64,000 bases of DNA, taken from NCBI GenBank assembly GCA_012960925.1, contig DUAG01000049.1, positions 23,567 through 87,566 on the forward strand, read 5' to 3'. The notes beneath the pieces are model-generated. The model saw nothing but the letters and a program-made list of their open reading frames with translations. It did no database searches and had not been told where the DNA came from. Position 1 is the first letter of the stretch, and each line of letters starts with the position of its first letter. A program made the translations under genes and the position numbers. This DNA is from Candidatus Manganitrophaceae bacterium (GTDB taxonomy: Bacteria > Nitrospirota > Nitrospiria > SBBL01 > JAADHI01). Below, one piece after another: positions 43,178-52,517 of the stretch.

Positions 43178-44395
43178 ATGGCAAAGAGGTACAAAATAAG
43201 CGCCATCGGTATTGCCCTCGCAACGCTCATCGTCCTGCCGGTCCTTTTGTCCGGGGAGGCGGCTTCCCTGAGTGCCCCGCTGACCCTCTTGCTTCCTCTT
43301 GCGGCCATACTCACTTTGCTTGCCGCTCTTTCACATGAGACTGCTCCGTCCGACCTGCTCACCCTCCTGATCTTCCTAGGACTCGGTTTGGGCTTTATGA
43401 TCGTGCCGGGAAAAATAGGTCATCTCTCTCTTGGCGGGGTTTTCATTGTTTTAATTCTCTTGTTGATCCGACAAAAAAGTCGATCTCGTTTTTCAGAACT
43501 TTGGGGTGTCGGGCTCTATGGATTCGCGCTGGTGATGCTGATAGCTTCGCTTGTATCCTCCCCCTCAACCGGGCGAATCCTGTTGCTCCTCACCTATGCC
43601 GTTCTCCTGCCGACTTGTCCTCTGCATGGGGCTTCCATTGTGACCTTCAGCCGTCTGGGCGGGATCCTCCCCAACTTTTTTGCTCTCTTTCTGCCTGCTC
43701 TGGGATTGAAGGGGGTCCTTGGGATACTTGCTGAATTACCGCCGCAACTCATGGGCATCGTATCCATTTTTGCATTGATCGGCGCACTTTACGGTGGCGT
43801 GCGGGCGCTGGTGCAAACTCATATCCGCCCGCGTCTGGCCTATGCCGGGCTTACCTTCTGGTCGATCCTCTGGTGGTATCTTGCTGGCACCGGGATTGGA
43901 ACTGCACCCGCCATTCTCTACTTCTGCGCCATCGCCCTGACCATGCAGGGGCTCTTTCTCAGTGGGCAGGTGTTGGAAACTCGTCACGGCGATCTGGATC
44001 TCAACCAACTGGGGGGGGTGGCGCGGGTCATGCCTCGTTTTGGCATCCTGCTCAGCCTTCTGGTTGCCGCGGCAATGGGGCTGCCTCTCTTTGGTTCTTT
44101 TACCGCCCTGTTTGCGATGGCCACATCCCCGGAAATAACACTTTCCTGGGGCGTTGCCGTTGTTCTTCTGGCCTGGTTGCTGGCTTCATGGCATTTCCCC
44201 CTATTCATGCAGCGCATCCTCCTGGGTCCGGCAAAACCGGGCAGAATTTACCGCGACCTGGTCCCAAGCGAGACACTTTCGCTCACCCTGATTGTGGCGA
44301 TGATTGTGATACTGGGGATCGCCCCCGACGCGCTCTTCGGGCCGGAGTTTTCTCTGCAACAAAGCCTTGTGGTTCATGATGCCAAGCCCAGGTAA
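43178..44395 (+). CDS. Second antiporter-like membrane subunit of the Dab operon
   Basis: This encodes 405 residues, almost wholly hydrophobic with about twelve predicted membrane segments. TYAVLLPTCPLHGASIVTFSR is a weak NuoM/NuoN-type core; it lacks the full lysine/histidine pattern of NuoL, and fits the smaller partner found beside DabA/DabB in some chemolithotrophs. It follows dabB without a gap (ATG directly after TAA) and overlaps the frame of dabA's upstream region. Confidence 0.7.
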   Translation: MAKRYKISAIGIALATLIVLPVLLSGEAASLSAPLTLLLPLAAILTLLAALSHETAPSDLLTLLIFLGLGLGFMIVPGKIGHLSLGGVFIVLILLLIRQKSRSRFSELWGVGLYGFALVMLIASLVSSPSTGRILLLLTYAVLLPTCPLHGASIVTFSRLGGILPNFFALFLPALGLKGVLGILAELPPQLMGIVSIFALIGALYGGVRALVQTHIRPRLAYAGLTFWSILWWYLAGTGIGTAPAILYFCAIALTMQGLFLSGQVLETRHGDLDLNQLGGVARVMPRFGILLSLLVAAAMGLPLFGSFTALFAMATSPEITLSWGVAVVLLAWLLASWHFPLFMQRILLGPAKPGRIYRDLVPSETLSLTLIVAMIVILGIAPDALFGPEFSLQQSLVVHDAKPR

Positions 44396-44396
44396 G

Positions 44397-47300
44397 ATGG
44401 ATATGATGCAAATAGCGATCAATAAACAAAAAAAAACCTACAGCGACTCTGCCCGGATGGGATTAAGAGGACTCGTCCGGATCGCGAGCGAGATCAACTC
44501 GGCCTTCTGGCCAATGCGCTCCTTTGTCGCCAACAACCCGCTTCATTCCCTGGAGTATCTTGATTTTGAAACGGCCATACGACTTTGCAAGGATAAACTC
44601 GGAGGATCCGGCTATCTCTCAAATGAGATCTACCGGGACTATTTCACCTCCGGGCGCATCCTTGAGGAAGATGTCGATTTTGCACTTAAACCACTGGCGC
44701 AGGATAAAAAACTTCAACTCGGCGGCCGGGAGGTGAGCCAAAGTGAAGTGCTTCGGGTGCAGCTTCTTGTTCCGACATCTCCTCCGGATGCAGCGGGACC
44801 GAAAATCCTGCTCCAACATTCAAAAGACAGGACAGGTCTTGAAAATCTGGCGGAAACGCTGAAAAGGGTTTTCAAAGGAAAGGCCCTTTCTGAATGCCTT
44901 GCCGCCACGCAGGAAGCAGATGCAGAGAAACTGGCCCAAGGCCAGACGCTCTCCCACTGGTGTGACTCAAGTTTTGGAACAATGATCGTCGATCGTATCA
45001 ATGGTGAGATGATCCGTTGGTGTGGGGCATTCTTAGATGAGGGACAAGCCCCCTGGGAAATGCCCGCAAGAGAGAAAGGTTTCTACATGGCCTGGAAGGC
45101 CGCCGCCTTAGAGACCTGGGATGGCGCGGGCATCCGCAATATCCGAGAAAAAGTAAGCCACCTGCCGGAGCATCCGGAAGATGCCATCCTCGAAAGTCTT
45201 CATTTCCTGGGCATCCCGGAGTCCGCGTGGGAAAATTATCTGTCGCGCCATCTTGCCGCCCTCCCGGGTTGGGCGGCATTTGCAAATTGGCGGGCGAGGC
45301 AGGCCGAATATGAATGGCAGCAGGCTTATCCCATCGACCTGGTTCAGATTCTTGCAGTCCGCTTGTGGTATGAGCGAGAATGGGTCTCAAAAACCTGCCA
45401 AATAGAACTTGACGCGGGCGAAGTCAAACCCTGTCAGGCAATCTCCACTTATATGGAAAAAGTGCCTGCACAGTACTTTTTGAGGAAGGAACGGACGGCT
45501 GTAAACCTCCCCGCCTGGCTTTCAGAAGAGGTTGATCTCCTGCTTTATGCCGGATCATCAGCCGGAAACAAGTGTTGGGATCAGTTGGCCAGCCGGTACG
45601 AAATGGAAGAAGGCCCGGACCGGGATCGCCTTTCCCGGCTTTTCGACGCATGGCGTCTCACGGCCCTGGCGGCGGGGCTCAAGATCAATCCTGAAAGACT
45701 GACGGACCTTGCCGTGGATGAACTGACAACGCTGCTCTCCTGGCTGGATGACTTTCCAGAATCACGGCATGGACCGGTCTGGCTGGAGGCTTTTGAGGCC
45801 GGCTATCGGCATTCACTCATCAAAAAATTAGAACGTCGAACCGGCAAAGCAGAAGGGAGAACAGCAAGGCCCACGGCTTCGCCGGTCACCCGCCCCCTGG
45901 CCCAGGCGATCTTCTGCATTGATGTCCGTTCGGAGCCCTTTCGCCGGCAACTGGAGCATGTCGGCCACTATGAGACATATGGCGTTGCCGGTTTTTTTTC
46001 GGCCTTTATCCGCTATCGCGCCTTTGGAAGCCATCACGAGACCGACCTTTTTCCGGTCGTCATGGAGGCCAAGAATGTCATCCATGAAATCCCGAGAAAC
46101 ACTGAAGAAAAACGCGTGTCCCGTCATCTGGCCGGGGCGAAGCTCCTCCATGTCGGACACACCCTCTTTCATGACCTGAAAGAGAATGTGATCACCCCCT
46201 ATGTCATGGTCGAATCCATCGGCTGGTTTTTCGCCTTCCCTTTTTTTGGAAAAACCTTCTGGCCGGTGGAGTATGCGGATTGGGTGAATCGTCTGCTGAA
46301 AAGATTTGCACCGCCGATTGCCACGACCATGACGCTAGATAAACAGACCAGGGGCGAGGTGGAAGAGATCATCGCATCCGAGCAGTGCGTTACTGTACGG
46401 CAGGCGCTTCGGGGATGGCTTGAACGCTCAGTGGTTAATGTCCCCCATAACCAGATTAAGGCCCTGAGGGACTGGGCCTTGAACTCCGATCACATAAAGG
46501 ATGCGACCTCAGAAAATACACATCAGAAGGCCCTTTCTCACTTTAAATCGGAAGCAGATGCCACGGCCTTTGTTGAACAACTGCGCGTTCGACACCGGAT
46601 TACCCTCGGATGGTCTTCAGCCCGAATGGAGCAGATCACACGGACCGGATATACCCTGAAAGAACAGGCCTTCACGGTCGAGACGGCCCTGAGAGTGATG
46701 GGGCTCACCGAAAATTTTGCACGTTTTGTTCTGTTTTGCGCGCATGGCAGCAGCAACGAAAACAACCCCTTCGCGGCAGCCCTTGACTGCGGTGCCTGCG
46801 GCGGGAATTCGGGGGTCCCTAACGCGCGTGTGCTTGCGGCGATGGCAAACAAGCGGGAAGTCCGTGAACTGCTTTCCAAAAAAGGGCTCGTCATCCCCGA
46901 AGACACCTGTTTTATTGCCGCAGAGCATGATACGACGACCGATGTCGTCAAGCTGTTTGATTTAGAGGACCTCTCCGCAGTCAGTCAACAGGCGCTTTCT
47001 CCCTTAATAGAGGACCTTAAAAAAGCAGGTATCATGAATAACCAGGAACGCTGTCGAAGCCTGCCTGATTTCAAGGCCGGGCTTTCGCCTCTGGAGGCGG
47101 TTGAAAATGTCCGGATACGGAGCAGGGCCTGGAACCAGGTGCGGCCGGAATGGGGGCTTTCTGGAAATGCTGCGTTCATTATCGGCCATCGTCGTCTGAC
47201 GGAAGGTATTGATCTGGCCGGACGGGTTTTTCTCCACTCCTACGATGAAGATGCCGACCCGGAAGGAACGCTACTCGAAATCATTATGACCGGCCCCCAG

Positions 47301-47657
47301 GTGGTCACCCAATGGATCAACATGGGGTACTATTTTTCCATGGTCGATAATGAGGTCTACGGGAGCGGGAACAAGATTTACCACAATGTTGCCGGACGGA
47401 TCGGGATCATGTATGGTCCGACCAGCGACCTGCGGACGGGACTCCCCTGGCAAACGGTCACAAAAGGCAATCGTCCCTACCATGAGCCGATGCGCCTGCT
47501 GGTATTGATCGAGGCCCCGAGAGCGCGGATTAATCCCATTATCGCACGGCATAAAATTTTACAGCACTACTACCACAATCGTTGGGTGAAGCTGATTGCC
47601 CTGGAAGGGGGCCGTTATTATCAATATCTTCCGAGTAGTGAATGGGTGGAGGAATAA
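44397..47657 (+). CDS. dabA: DabA (DUF2309) inorganic-carbon transporter subunit
   Basis: About 1086 residues from the ATG at 44397, which follows the previous stop; an earlier GTG at 44367 is in the same frame. Metal ligands typical of DabA, an unusual beta-carbonic-anhydrase-like site, are seen in FCIDVRSEPFRRQLE (C and D) and HGSSNENNPFAAALDCGACGG (H and C). NPLHSLEYLDFETA and the C-terminal HNVAGRIGIMYGPTSDLRTGLP are family blocks. It captures CO2/bicarbonate at the inner face and is driven by DabB. Length is longer than the classical 800-residue form. Confidence 0.95.
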   Translation: MDMMQIAINKQKKTYSDSARMGLRGLVRIASEINSAFWPMRSFVANNPLHSLEYLDFETAIRLCKDKLGGSGYLSNEIYRDYFTSGRILEEDVDFALKPLAQDKKLQLGGREVSQSEVLRVQLLVPTSPPDAAGPKILLQHSKDRTGLENLAETLKRVFKGKALSECLAATQEADAEKLAQGQTLSHWCDSSFGTMIVDRINGEMIRWCGAFLDEGQAPWEMPAREKGFYMAWKAAALETWDGAGIRNIREKVSHLPEHPEDAILESLHFLGIPESAWENYLSRHLAALPGWAAFANWRARQAEYEWQQAYPIDLVQILAVRLWYEREWVSKTCQIELDAGEVKPCQAISTYMEKVPAQYFLRKERTAVNLPAWLSEEVDLLLYAGSSAGNKCWDQLASRYEMEEGPDRDRLSRLFDAWRLTALAAGLKINPERLTDLAVDELTTLLSWLDDFPESRHGPVWLEAFEAGYRHSLIKKLERRTGKAEGRTARPTASPVTRPLAQAIFCIDVRSEPFRRQLEHVGHYETYGVAGFFSAFIRYRAFGSHHETDLFPVVMEAKNVIHEIPRNTEEKRVSRHLAGAKLLHVGHTLFHDLKENVITPYVMVESIGWFFAFPFFGKTFWPVEYADWVNRLLKRFAPPIATTMTLDKQTRGEVEEIIASEQCVTVRQALRGWLERSVVNVPHNQIKALRDWALNSDHIKDATSENTHQKALSHFKSEADATAFVEQLRVRHRITLGWSSARMEQITRTGYTLKEQAFTVETALRVMGLTENFARFVLFCAHGSSNENNPFAAALDCGACGGNSGVPNARVLAAMANKREVRELLSKKGLVIPEDTCFIAAEHDTTTDVVKLFDLEDLSAVSQQALSPLIEDLKKAGIMNNQERCRSLPDFKAGLSPLEAVENVRIRSRAWNQVRPEWGLSGNAAFIIGHRRLTEGIDLAGRVFLHSYDEDADPEGTLLEIIMTGPQVVTQWINMGYYFSMVDNEVYGSGNKIYHNVAGRIGIMYGPTSDLRTGLPWQTVTKGNRPYHEPMRLLVLIEAPRARINPIIARHKILQHYYHNRWVKLIALEGGRYYQYLPSSEWVEE

Positions 47658-47677
47658 ATGAGAAAAGGAGACATTAC

Positions 47678-48019
47678 ATGACCAGTTTAGTGCTTCACCC
47701 CATGAAAGAGGTTCGGGTGATTATTCCAGGCGAAGAGCAGAGTTTTGTGATCCAAATACTTGACACGCTCAAGATTTCCGGCTACACGATTATAAAAAAC
47801 CTTTCCGGGAAAGGACGACATGGTTTTCATGTCTCCCACCCTATGTTTGATGAGACTGAAAGTCTTCTGATGATCATGACGGTCGTCCCGGAAGAGAAGG
47901 TGCCCCCGATTCTTTCGGGATTGGCCCCGATTTTAGATCGGGATATGGGCGTAATGTTCGTCAGCGATGTTGCCGTCAGCCGTCTGGAGCATTTTTCTGA
48001 GCCACAGGGAGATGGATGA
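47678..48019 (+). CDS. P-II family signal protein linked to DabA
   Basis: This encodes 113 residues from the ATG at 47678, with AGGAG seven bases upstream; an upstream in-frame ATG-like start at 47642 would overlap dabA and lacks a ribosome site. KEVRVIIPGEEQSFVIQIL and the GYTIIKNLSGKGRHGFHV (a T-loop-like glycine-rich turn) recall P-II, as do PPILSGLAPILDRDMGVMFV. P-II-like proteins next to carbon transporters bind nucleotides and sense carbon status. The conserved uridylylated Tyr of GlnB is not obvious. Confidence 0.8.
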   Translation: MTSLVLHPMKEVRVIIPGEEQSFVIQILDTLKISGYTIIKNLSGKGRHGFHVSHPMFDETESLLMIMTVVPEEKVPPILSGLAPILDRDMGVMFVSDVAVSRLEHFSEPQGDG

Positions 48020-48168
48020 CAGGATATGCCGTGAGATGGTTCATTACCTTTTAAATTGACAAACCTTCAGTTGCTGTCATATTATTGAAAAAAATTAGCG
48101 ACTTTGTGTGCCGCTAGGAAGTGGGTATTCTTCCAAGCAAGTGCTATAATAATCCAACAGGAGTTAAG

Positions 48169-48924
48169 ATGGGACAAGAAAAGGAATCAGCGTATCGTGT
48201 TGTGTCAGGTCCGGAGGGGCTTCTTCCTCCCGCGGCGGCCCTTATGGGAATTACTCTGCCGGAAGAAGGGGACGGATTGGTAGAGGGAAGCATTGTCAGT
48301 GAAGCCGAAACCATGAAGGCTGCGGCAACGGCCCTTTTGACCCGTAAAAACCCGACCCTTTTCCCGGGCCCTTTAATGCTCTGGGGCTGGGATGCGCATA
48401 CCCGGGAGAAGACGGCGCCCTTTTTTGAGGTAGCGGCGGAGATTCCGGGGGTCCGAATTATTCCGATGCCTGATTATCGGCCCATTTATCCAAAAATTGA
48501 CCCGGAGGCGGTGATCAATCCCTGCCATCCGAATCTAACCATCTGGCACAACAAGATCGAGGCCTGTGTCTTCATCGGCGTCCACTGCCATTATGCAAAT
48601 ATAACACTGAAGATGGTCCGCGCGGGGACGAATTGTTATACCATTGCCCTCTGTGCGGAAGCCGGACATGAAGATGCGATGGCCTCCATTCCTAACTTTG
48701 ATGCTGAAAAGCTTGTCCGGTTCCGGGACGCTTTGAGGCAGGTGAAAAAAGACGGGCTCAAACCCCGTTACGAAGGACAAGGAATTATCCCGAGCGGATG
48801 GGTCCAGGTGGCCGGTTTGACGGGTGCAGATGTTTCAAAGCCAGACGAGAATAGCTCTTTTGACGGCCTTTCGACTGAGTTCGCACATGAATTGGCGAGT
48901 GGTTTGGACGAAAATGAAGAGTAG
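48169..48924 (+). CDS. 2-oxoacid:ferredoxin oxidoreductase, epsilon-type subunit
   Basis: This encodes 251 residues from the ATG at 48169 (AGGAG six bases before); TATAAT at 48144 may belong to a promoter. KMVRAGTNCYTIALCAEAGHEDAMASIPNF, PNLTIWHNKIEACVFIGVHCHYANI and the YRPIYPKIDPEAVINPCHPN block match the extra subunit (often labelled carbon monoxide dehydrogenase beta-like) of five-subunit oxidoreductases such as ForE/PorE of Hydrogenobacter. It is the first of five genes. Its own catalytic role is unknown. Confidence 0.8.
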   Translation: MGQEKESAYRVVSGPEGLLPPAAALMGITLPEEGDGLVEGSIVSEAETMKAAATALLTRKNPTLFPGPLMLWGWDAHTREKTAPFFEVAAEIPGVRIIPMPDYRPIYPKIDPEAVINPCHPNLTIWHNKIEACVFIGVHCHYANITLKMVRAGTNCYTIALCAEAGHEDAMASIPNFDAEKLVRFRDALRQVKKDGLKPRYEGQGIIPSGWVQVAGLTGADVSKPDENSSFDGLSTEFAHELASGLDENEE

Positions 48925-48976
48925 ACACAGATTTTGCCGGTTGGTACTTGGCGATCTGAAAATGGGGGTCATATAA

Positions 48977-50233
48977 GTGAGCGATGTGGTGAAGGAAAAA
49001 GAGGAGGCGCATCTTCGAGGAGATGATCCTCGGACGGATGTCATTACCGAGAAGGTAACTAAGGAGGAAATAGAAGAGGAAAAGAAGGGTGCTGCGGCCC
49101 AAAAAGTTGTTGACCCGGACTATCTCTTTTTAAAGGCCCCCAGAGAAAAACAGTTTATCACGGGGAGTGAGGCCGCGAAGGAGGCCATTCGTCGTGCGAA
49201 TGTCGACATTGCCATTGCCTATCCCATTACCCCTCAGAGCGAGACGATGCAGCAGGTGGGGTATCTCTACGCAGAAGGCTATGTTAAAGACTATTATCGG
49301 GCGGAAGAGGAAATCGGCGTCATGTCCGCTATTGCGGGGGCTTCCCGTGCGGGTGTGCGCTGTTTGACCGCGACTTCCGGACCGGGCCTCATGCGGGGGA
49401 TTGAGCAAATACAGGCCTGGCCCGGTGGCCGTCTGCCTTCCGTTTTGCTGGTCATGTGCCGCGTTATCAATGCGCCCCTGGCAATTCAACCAGACAATCT
49501 CGAACTCTCTTTTCTCCTGAACTCTGGCGGAATTCTCCTCCATGGTGAAAATCAGCAGGATTTTTATGATTATGCCCTTGCCGCCTTCATGATCGGAGAA
49601 AAGGCGGAGGTGACGCTTCCAGTGGCGGTTGCCGTTGACGGGTTTTTTGTGACCCATGCCCGGGGATGGGTTTCCACGCCGGCTGAGAATCTGAAACTTC
49701 CTCCTCGGCAGCCTTATCACGAAGCCGTTCCCATGATGGACAATGAAAATCCGCCTATCCGGATTTCCCGTGATGCGCCGATTCAAAAGTCGAACTTCAT
49801 CTCCTACCAGATGCACGCCTCATGGCAGCAGGAAATATGGGCGGCCCAGGAGCGTTCGCGCAAATGGATTTCCCGATGGCTGGATGGACTGATCGAGGTG
49901 GTGAACCCCAAGGCGAAGACGATGATTGTCGCCTCCGGCGGAGCGGTTTCCCAATCGCGTGAAGCGGTCCGGCAGGCGACGGAACAGGGCTTGGACGTGG
50001 GACTGATCAAGATTAAATCGATCCGCCCCTTCCCCGTAAAGGAGCTGATTGAGGGACTGGACCATGCCGAAAAGATCATTATTCCGGAATTTAACTATGT
50101 CGGATGGTTGCACAAAGAGGTCAGGGCGATTCTCCCCCGTGTCGAACGGATCGTTCCCGGTCCGCGCGTCTTTGGCGGGATGTCCATGCCGACGGAGTTG
50201 ATTATGGAAAAAATTACCGGCGAGTATAAATAA
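48977..50233 (+). CDS. 2-oxoacid:ferredoxin oxidoreductase, alpha subunit
   Basis: This encodes 418 residues from a GTG. After an acidic, Lys/Glu-rich start, the PFOR domain I shows TGSEAAKEAIRRANVDIAIAYPITPQSET and YRAEEEIGVMSAIAGASRAGVRCLTATSGPGLMRGIEQ. Domain II follows (KTMIVASGGAVSQSREAV, DVGLIKIKSIRPFPVKELI). It binds 2-oxoacid and CoA together with the beta subunit. The acidic N-terminal extension of about 50 residues is more than in most homologues. Whether it uses pyruvate or 2-oxoglutarate cannot be decided here. Confidence 0.9.
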   Translation: MSDVVKEKEEAHLRGDDPRTDVITEKVTKEEIEEEKKGAAAQKVVDPDYLFLKAPREKQFITGSEAAKEAIRRANVDIAIAYPITPQSETMQQVGYLYAEGYVKDYYRAEEEIGVMSAIAGASRAGVRCLTATSGPGLMRGIEQIQAWPGGRLPSVLLVMCRVINAPLAIQPDNLELSFLLNSGGILLHGENQQDFYDYALAAFMIGEKAEVTLPVAVAVDGFFVTHARGWVSTPAENLKLPPRQPYHEAVPMMDNENPPIRISRDAPIQKSNFISYQMHASWQQEIWAAQERSRKWISRWLDGLIEVVNPKAKTMIVASGGAVSQSREAVRQATEQGLDVGLIKIKSIRPFPVKELIEGLDHAEKIIIPEFNYVGWLHKEVRAILPRVERIVPGPRVFGGMSMPTELIMEKITGEYK

Positions 50234-50249
50234 TAAGGAGGTTTGGACT

Positions 50250-51119
50250 ATGTCTTTTGAAACGATAACGGTCGCCCCGGATTTTAAGAAGTACCTGCCG
50301 AAGGAGTATCAGGATTTAATTGACGATGGGCCTTTTGTCAGGCCGCGTAAGGTTTCTGAGTTGGGATCCTTCAAAGAAGCCATCGAAGAGCATCCGATGT
50401 GTGCCGGTTGTGCCATGACCCTTTTTATCCGATTGACTTACGTGGCGCTTCCCAGCCTGGAACATTCTGTCATTGTGGGGACGGCAGGATGCGGGCGTTT
50501 GGCGATTTCACAGGGTGCGGTTCCTTTTATTTATGGGAACTACGGGGATACCAATGCGGTGGCCTCCGGATTAAAGCGGGGTCTTGACATTCGTTTTCCC
50601 AACCAGCCCAAGGATGTCATTGTCATGGCCGGGGACGGCGGTTTGGCCGACATTGGCTTCCACGCGGTCATGCACTCCTGGTTCAGGAACGAGAAATTTA
50701 CGACGATTATGCTGGACAATGAGGTCTATGGAAACACCGGGGGACAGGAAAGTGGTATGACCCTGAAGGGGACCGTCATGAAGATGGCACCCTTAGGGAA
50801 AAAGGGCGAAAAAATGGACATGATTGCCCTGGCAAAAACCTCGGGTGTGGCCTATATCGCCCGGTTGGCGCCGACCAATCCGACCCGCGTGGTCAATACT
50901 ATCAGAAAGGCCGTCCTGATTGCACGTGAAGTGGGTCCAACCTATATCCAGGCCTATACGTCTTGCAACATAGAATATGCCATTCCCACCCCCCTGGTCA
51001 TGGACGATGCGCGGGAGGTTGAACAGGATCGATACGGGTTTATGGAATATTTTACCGACGAGGCTAAGAATTACTGGGACAACACCGGGCGAAAAATTAA
51101 AGCCCCGATCAAGAAATAA
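50250..51119 (+). CDS. 2-oxoacid:ferredoxin oxidoreductase, beta subunit
   Basis: This encodes 289 residues holding the thiamine diphosphate site: GDGGLADIGFHAVMHSW then NEVYGNTGGQESG, the classical GDG...N box. CAGC (about 50-53) belongs to the cluster-binding cysteines; NIEYAIPTPLVMDDAR is near the C-terminal end. It begins 16 bases after the alpha gene with AAGGAGG. It carries out decarboxylation or the reverse carboxylation with reduced ferredoxin. Confidence 0.92.
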   Translation: MSFETITVAPDFKKYLPKEYQDLIDDGPFVRPRKVSELGSFKEAIEEHPMCAGCAMTLFIRLTYVALPSLEHSVIVGTAGCGRLAISQGAVPFIYGNYGDTNAVASGLKRGLDIRFPNQPKDVIVMAGDGGLADIGFHAVMHSWFRNEKFTTIMLDNEVYGNTGGQESGMTLKGTVMKMAPLGKKGEKMDMIALAKTSGVAYIARLAPTNPTRVVNTIRKAVLIAREVGPTYIQAYTSCNIEYAIPTPLVMDDAREVEQDRYGFMEYFTDEAKNYWDNTGRKIKAPIKK

Positions 51120-51131
51120 AGGAGACTTGGT

Positions 51132-51872
51132 ATGGCATCTGCGGAAAAAGCGGTAAGACGGTTTAGTATCCGGATGGCCGGAATCGGCGGTCAGGGTGTG
51201 GTCACGGCATCCCATGTTCTGAGTAACGGGGTGATTCTGGATGGCGGAGAAAGTACACTGGTGCCTTTTTTCGGTTCAGAAAAAAGGATGGCCCCGGTTG
51301 AGAGCTATGTGCGGATTTCCACGGATGCGATCTATGAAATCGGTGAAATCATATACCCCAACCTGATCATCATCTTTCATCCCCAGGTCATTACGCATGG
51401 GAAGTCCTATACGATGCCTTTCTACTGGGGGCTGAAGAAAGACGGGGTGGTCCTGATCAACAGTGAGAAGCCCGTGGAGATGATTCCGGATCAGGTTCGG
51501 GAGCTGGAGGAAATGAATGCCAGCGTCTTCTATCTTCCTGCAACCAAGATCGCCGTTGATATCGCGGGAACCGAGTTGGCGACCAACATGGCGATGGTCG
51601 GCGCCATCTCAGGGATTCTGAATATGCCCGGTGAAGAAGCGCTTGCGAAGTCGGTGAAGGAGCGTTTTGTCGGAAAGGGAATTGTGACCTCCGGAGGAAC
51701 GGCCTCGCTCGATAGTGTCATTGAGAAAAAATTTGCAAAGAAAGCGGAACTGGTGTCCAAGAATGCCGCCGCAGTGAAGGCGGCCGCTCAATATGCCCGC
51801 GACCATGGCTGGGACAAGTGGCAGCAGAAGCGTCTGGCGGCGGTGAAAGAGCAGGCTGTCGGGGTAAACTAG
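51132..51872 (+). CDS. 2-oxoacid:ferredoxin oxidoreductase, gamma subunit
   Basis: This encodes 246 residues. The gamma domain opens with RMAGIGGQGVVTASHVLSNGVILDG and FFGSEKRMAPVESYVRIS; KIAVDIAGTELATNMAMVGAISGIL follows. It binds CoA in the complex. A C-terminal basic extension (KKAELVSKNAAAVKAAAQYAR) is present. It lies 12 bases after the beta gene. Confidence 0.9.
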   Translation: MASAEKAVRRFSIRMAGIGGQGVVTASHVLSNGVILDGGESTLVPFFGSEKRMAPVESYVRISTDAIYEIGEIIYPNLIIIFHPQVITHGKSYTMPFYWGLKKDGVVLINSEKPVEMIPDQVRELEEMNASVFYLPATKIAVDIAGTELATNMAMVGAISGILNMPGEEALAKSVKERFVGKGIVTSGGTASLDSVIEKKFAKKAELVSKNAAAVKAAAQYARDHGWDKWQQKRLAAVKEQAVGVN

Positions 51873-51957
51873 GTCCCGGCGGTAAAACGGCAATCCGGCT
51901 ATCGGTAAGGTCTTCTAGTAATGATTGATCTTAAGTTTTAATTTTTGGAGGAAGAGC

Positions 51958-52236
51958 ATGTATTCAGTTGCAGATATAGACGTTGACATATGCGGGGCGA
52001 CAAAATGTCGCTTGTGCACTCAGTTCTGCCCGGAGTCGAACACGATTATGTATGACTCCATCAGGAAGACCGCTTATGTTTCTGTCGACCGGTGTAAAGG
52101 GTGTGAAATTTGTGTCGGGATCTGCGACGACCTGGCAAAACATGAGGCTATCCAGATGCTTCCCGTCGACCAGGTGGTAGACGGGTTTAATATGAGCAAA
52201 ATAGGATTCAAGGACTCCTTGGTCGAGGCAAAGTAG
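51958..52236 (+). CDS. 2-oxoacid:ferredoxin oxidoreductase, delta (ferredoxin) subunit
   Basis: About 92 residues from the ATG at 51958, with GGAGGAAG upstream; the frame opens earlier at a TTG with no ribosome site. Two clusters are predicted from CRLCTQFCPES and CKGCEICVGIC. The second group is spaced CxxCxxC-xxxC and lacks the usual closing Pro. It passes electrons between ferredoxin and the beta subunit. It closes the operon, followed by a strong terminator. Confidence 0.88.
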   Translation: MYSVADIDVDICGATKCRLCTQFCPESNTIMYDSIRKTAYVSVDRCKGCEICVGICDDLAKHEAIQMLPVDQVVDGFNMSKIGFKDSLVEAK

Positions 52237-52260
52237 CGCTTCTCCAGCATGAACATTCGA

Positions 52261-52297
52261 GGCTGATTCGGGAACCCCGGATCAGCCTTTTCTGTTT
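52261..52297 (+). terminator. Terminator of the carbon operon
   Basis: GGCTGATTCGGG-aa-CCCCGGATCAGCC then TTTTCTGTTT: an intrinsic terminator. Confidence 0.88.
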
Positions 52298-52331
52298 CTA
52301 TTCTACATTATAGAGATAGGGGTCAAAAAGT

Positions 52332-52517
52332 ATGCGCTGTCCAAAGTGCGGTAAAGAAACCGATCCTTCCATCGCGTGGTGTAATCATTGTCTCACCGAA
52401 TTCCCTTCCTCGATGCCCCGTTTTCATGGTTGTCCTGAATGCCGTCACGAAAATGATCCGGATGCGGTTTATTGTGAGATCTGCCACGAACACCTTCGTC
52501 CGGGACAGACTGAGTGA
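52332..52517 (+). CDS. Small double zinc-ribbon protein
   Basis: This encodes 61 residues with two zinc-ribbon half-pairs per unit: CPKCGKE...WCNHCLTEF and CPECRHEND...YCEICHEHL. No further domain. It overlaps the glycosylase start by four bases (ATGA-like GTGAC), so the two are coupled; it may bind nucleic acid or a partner protein. Family unknown. Confidence 0.7.
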   Translation: MRCPKCGKETDPSIAWCNHCLTEFPSSMPRFHGCPECRHENDPDAVYCEICHEHLRPGQTE

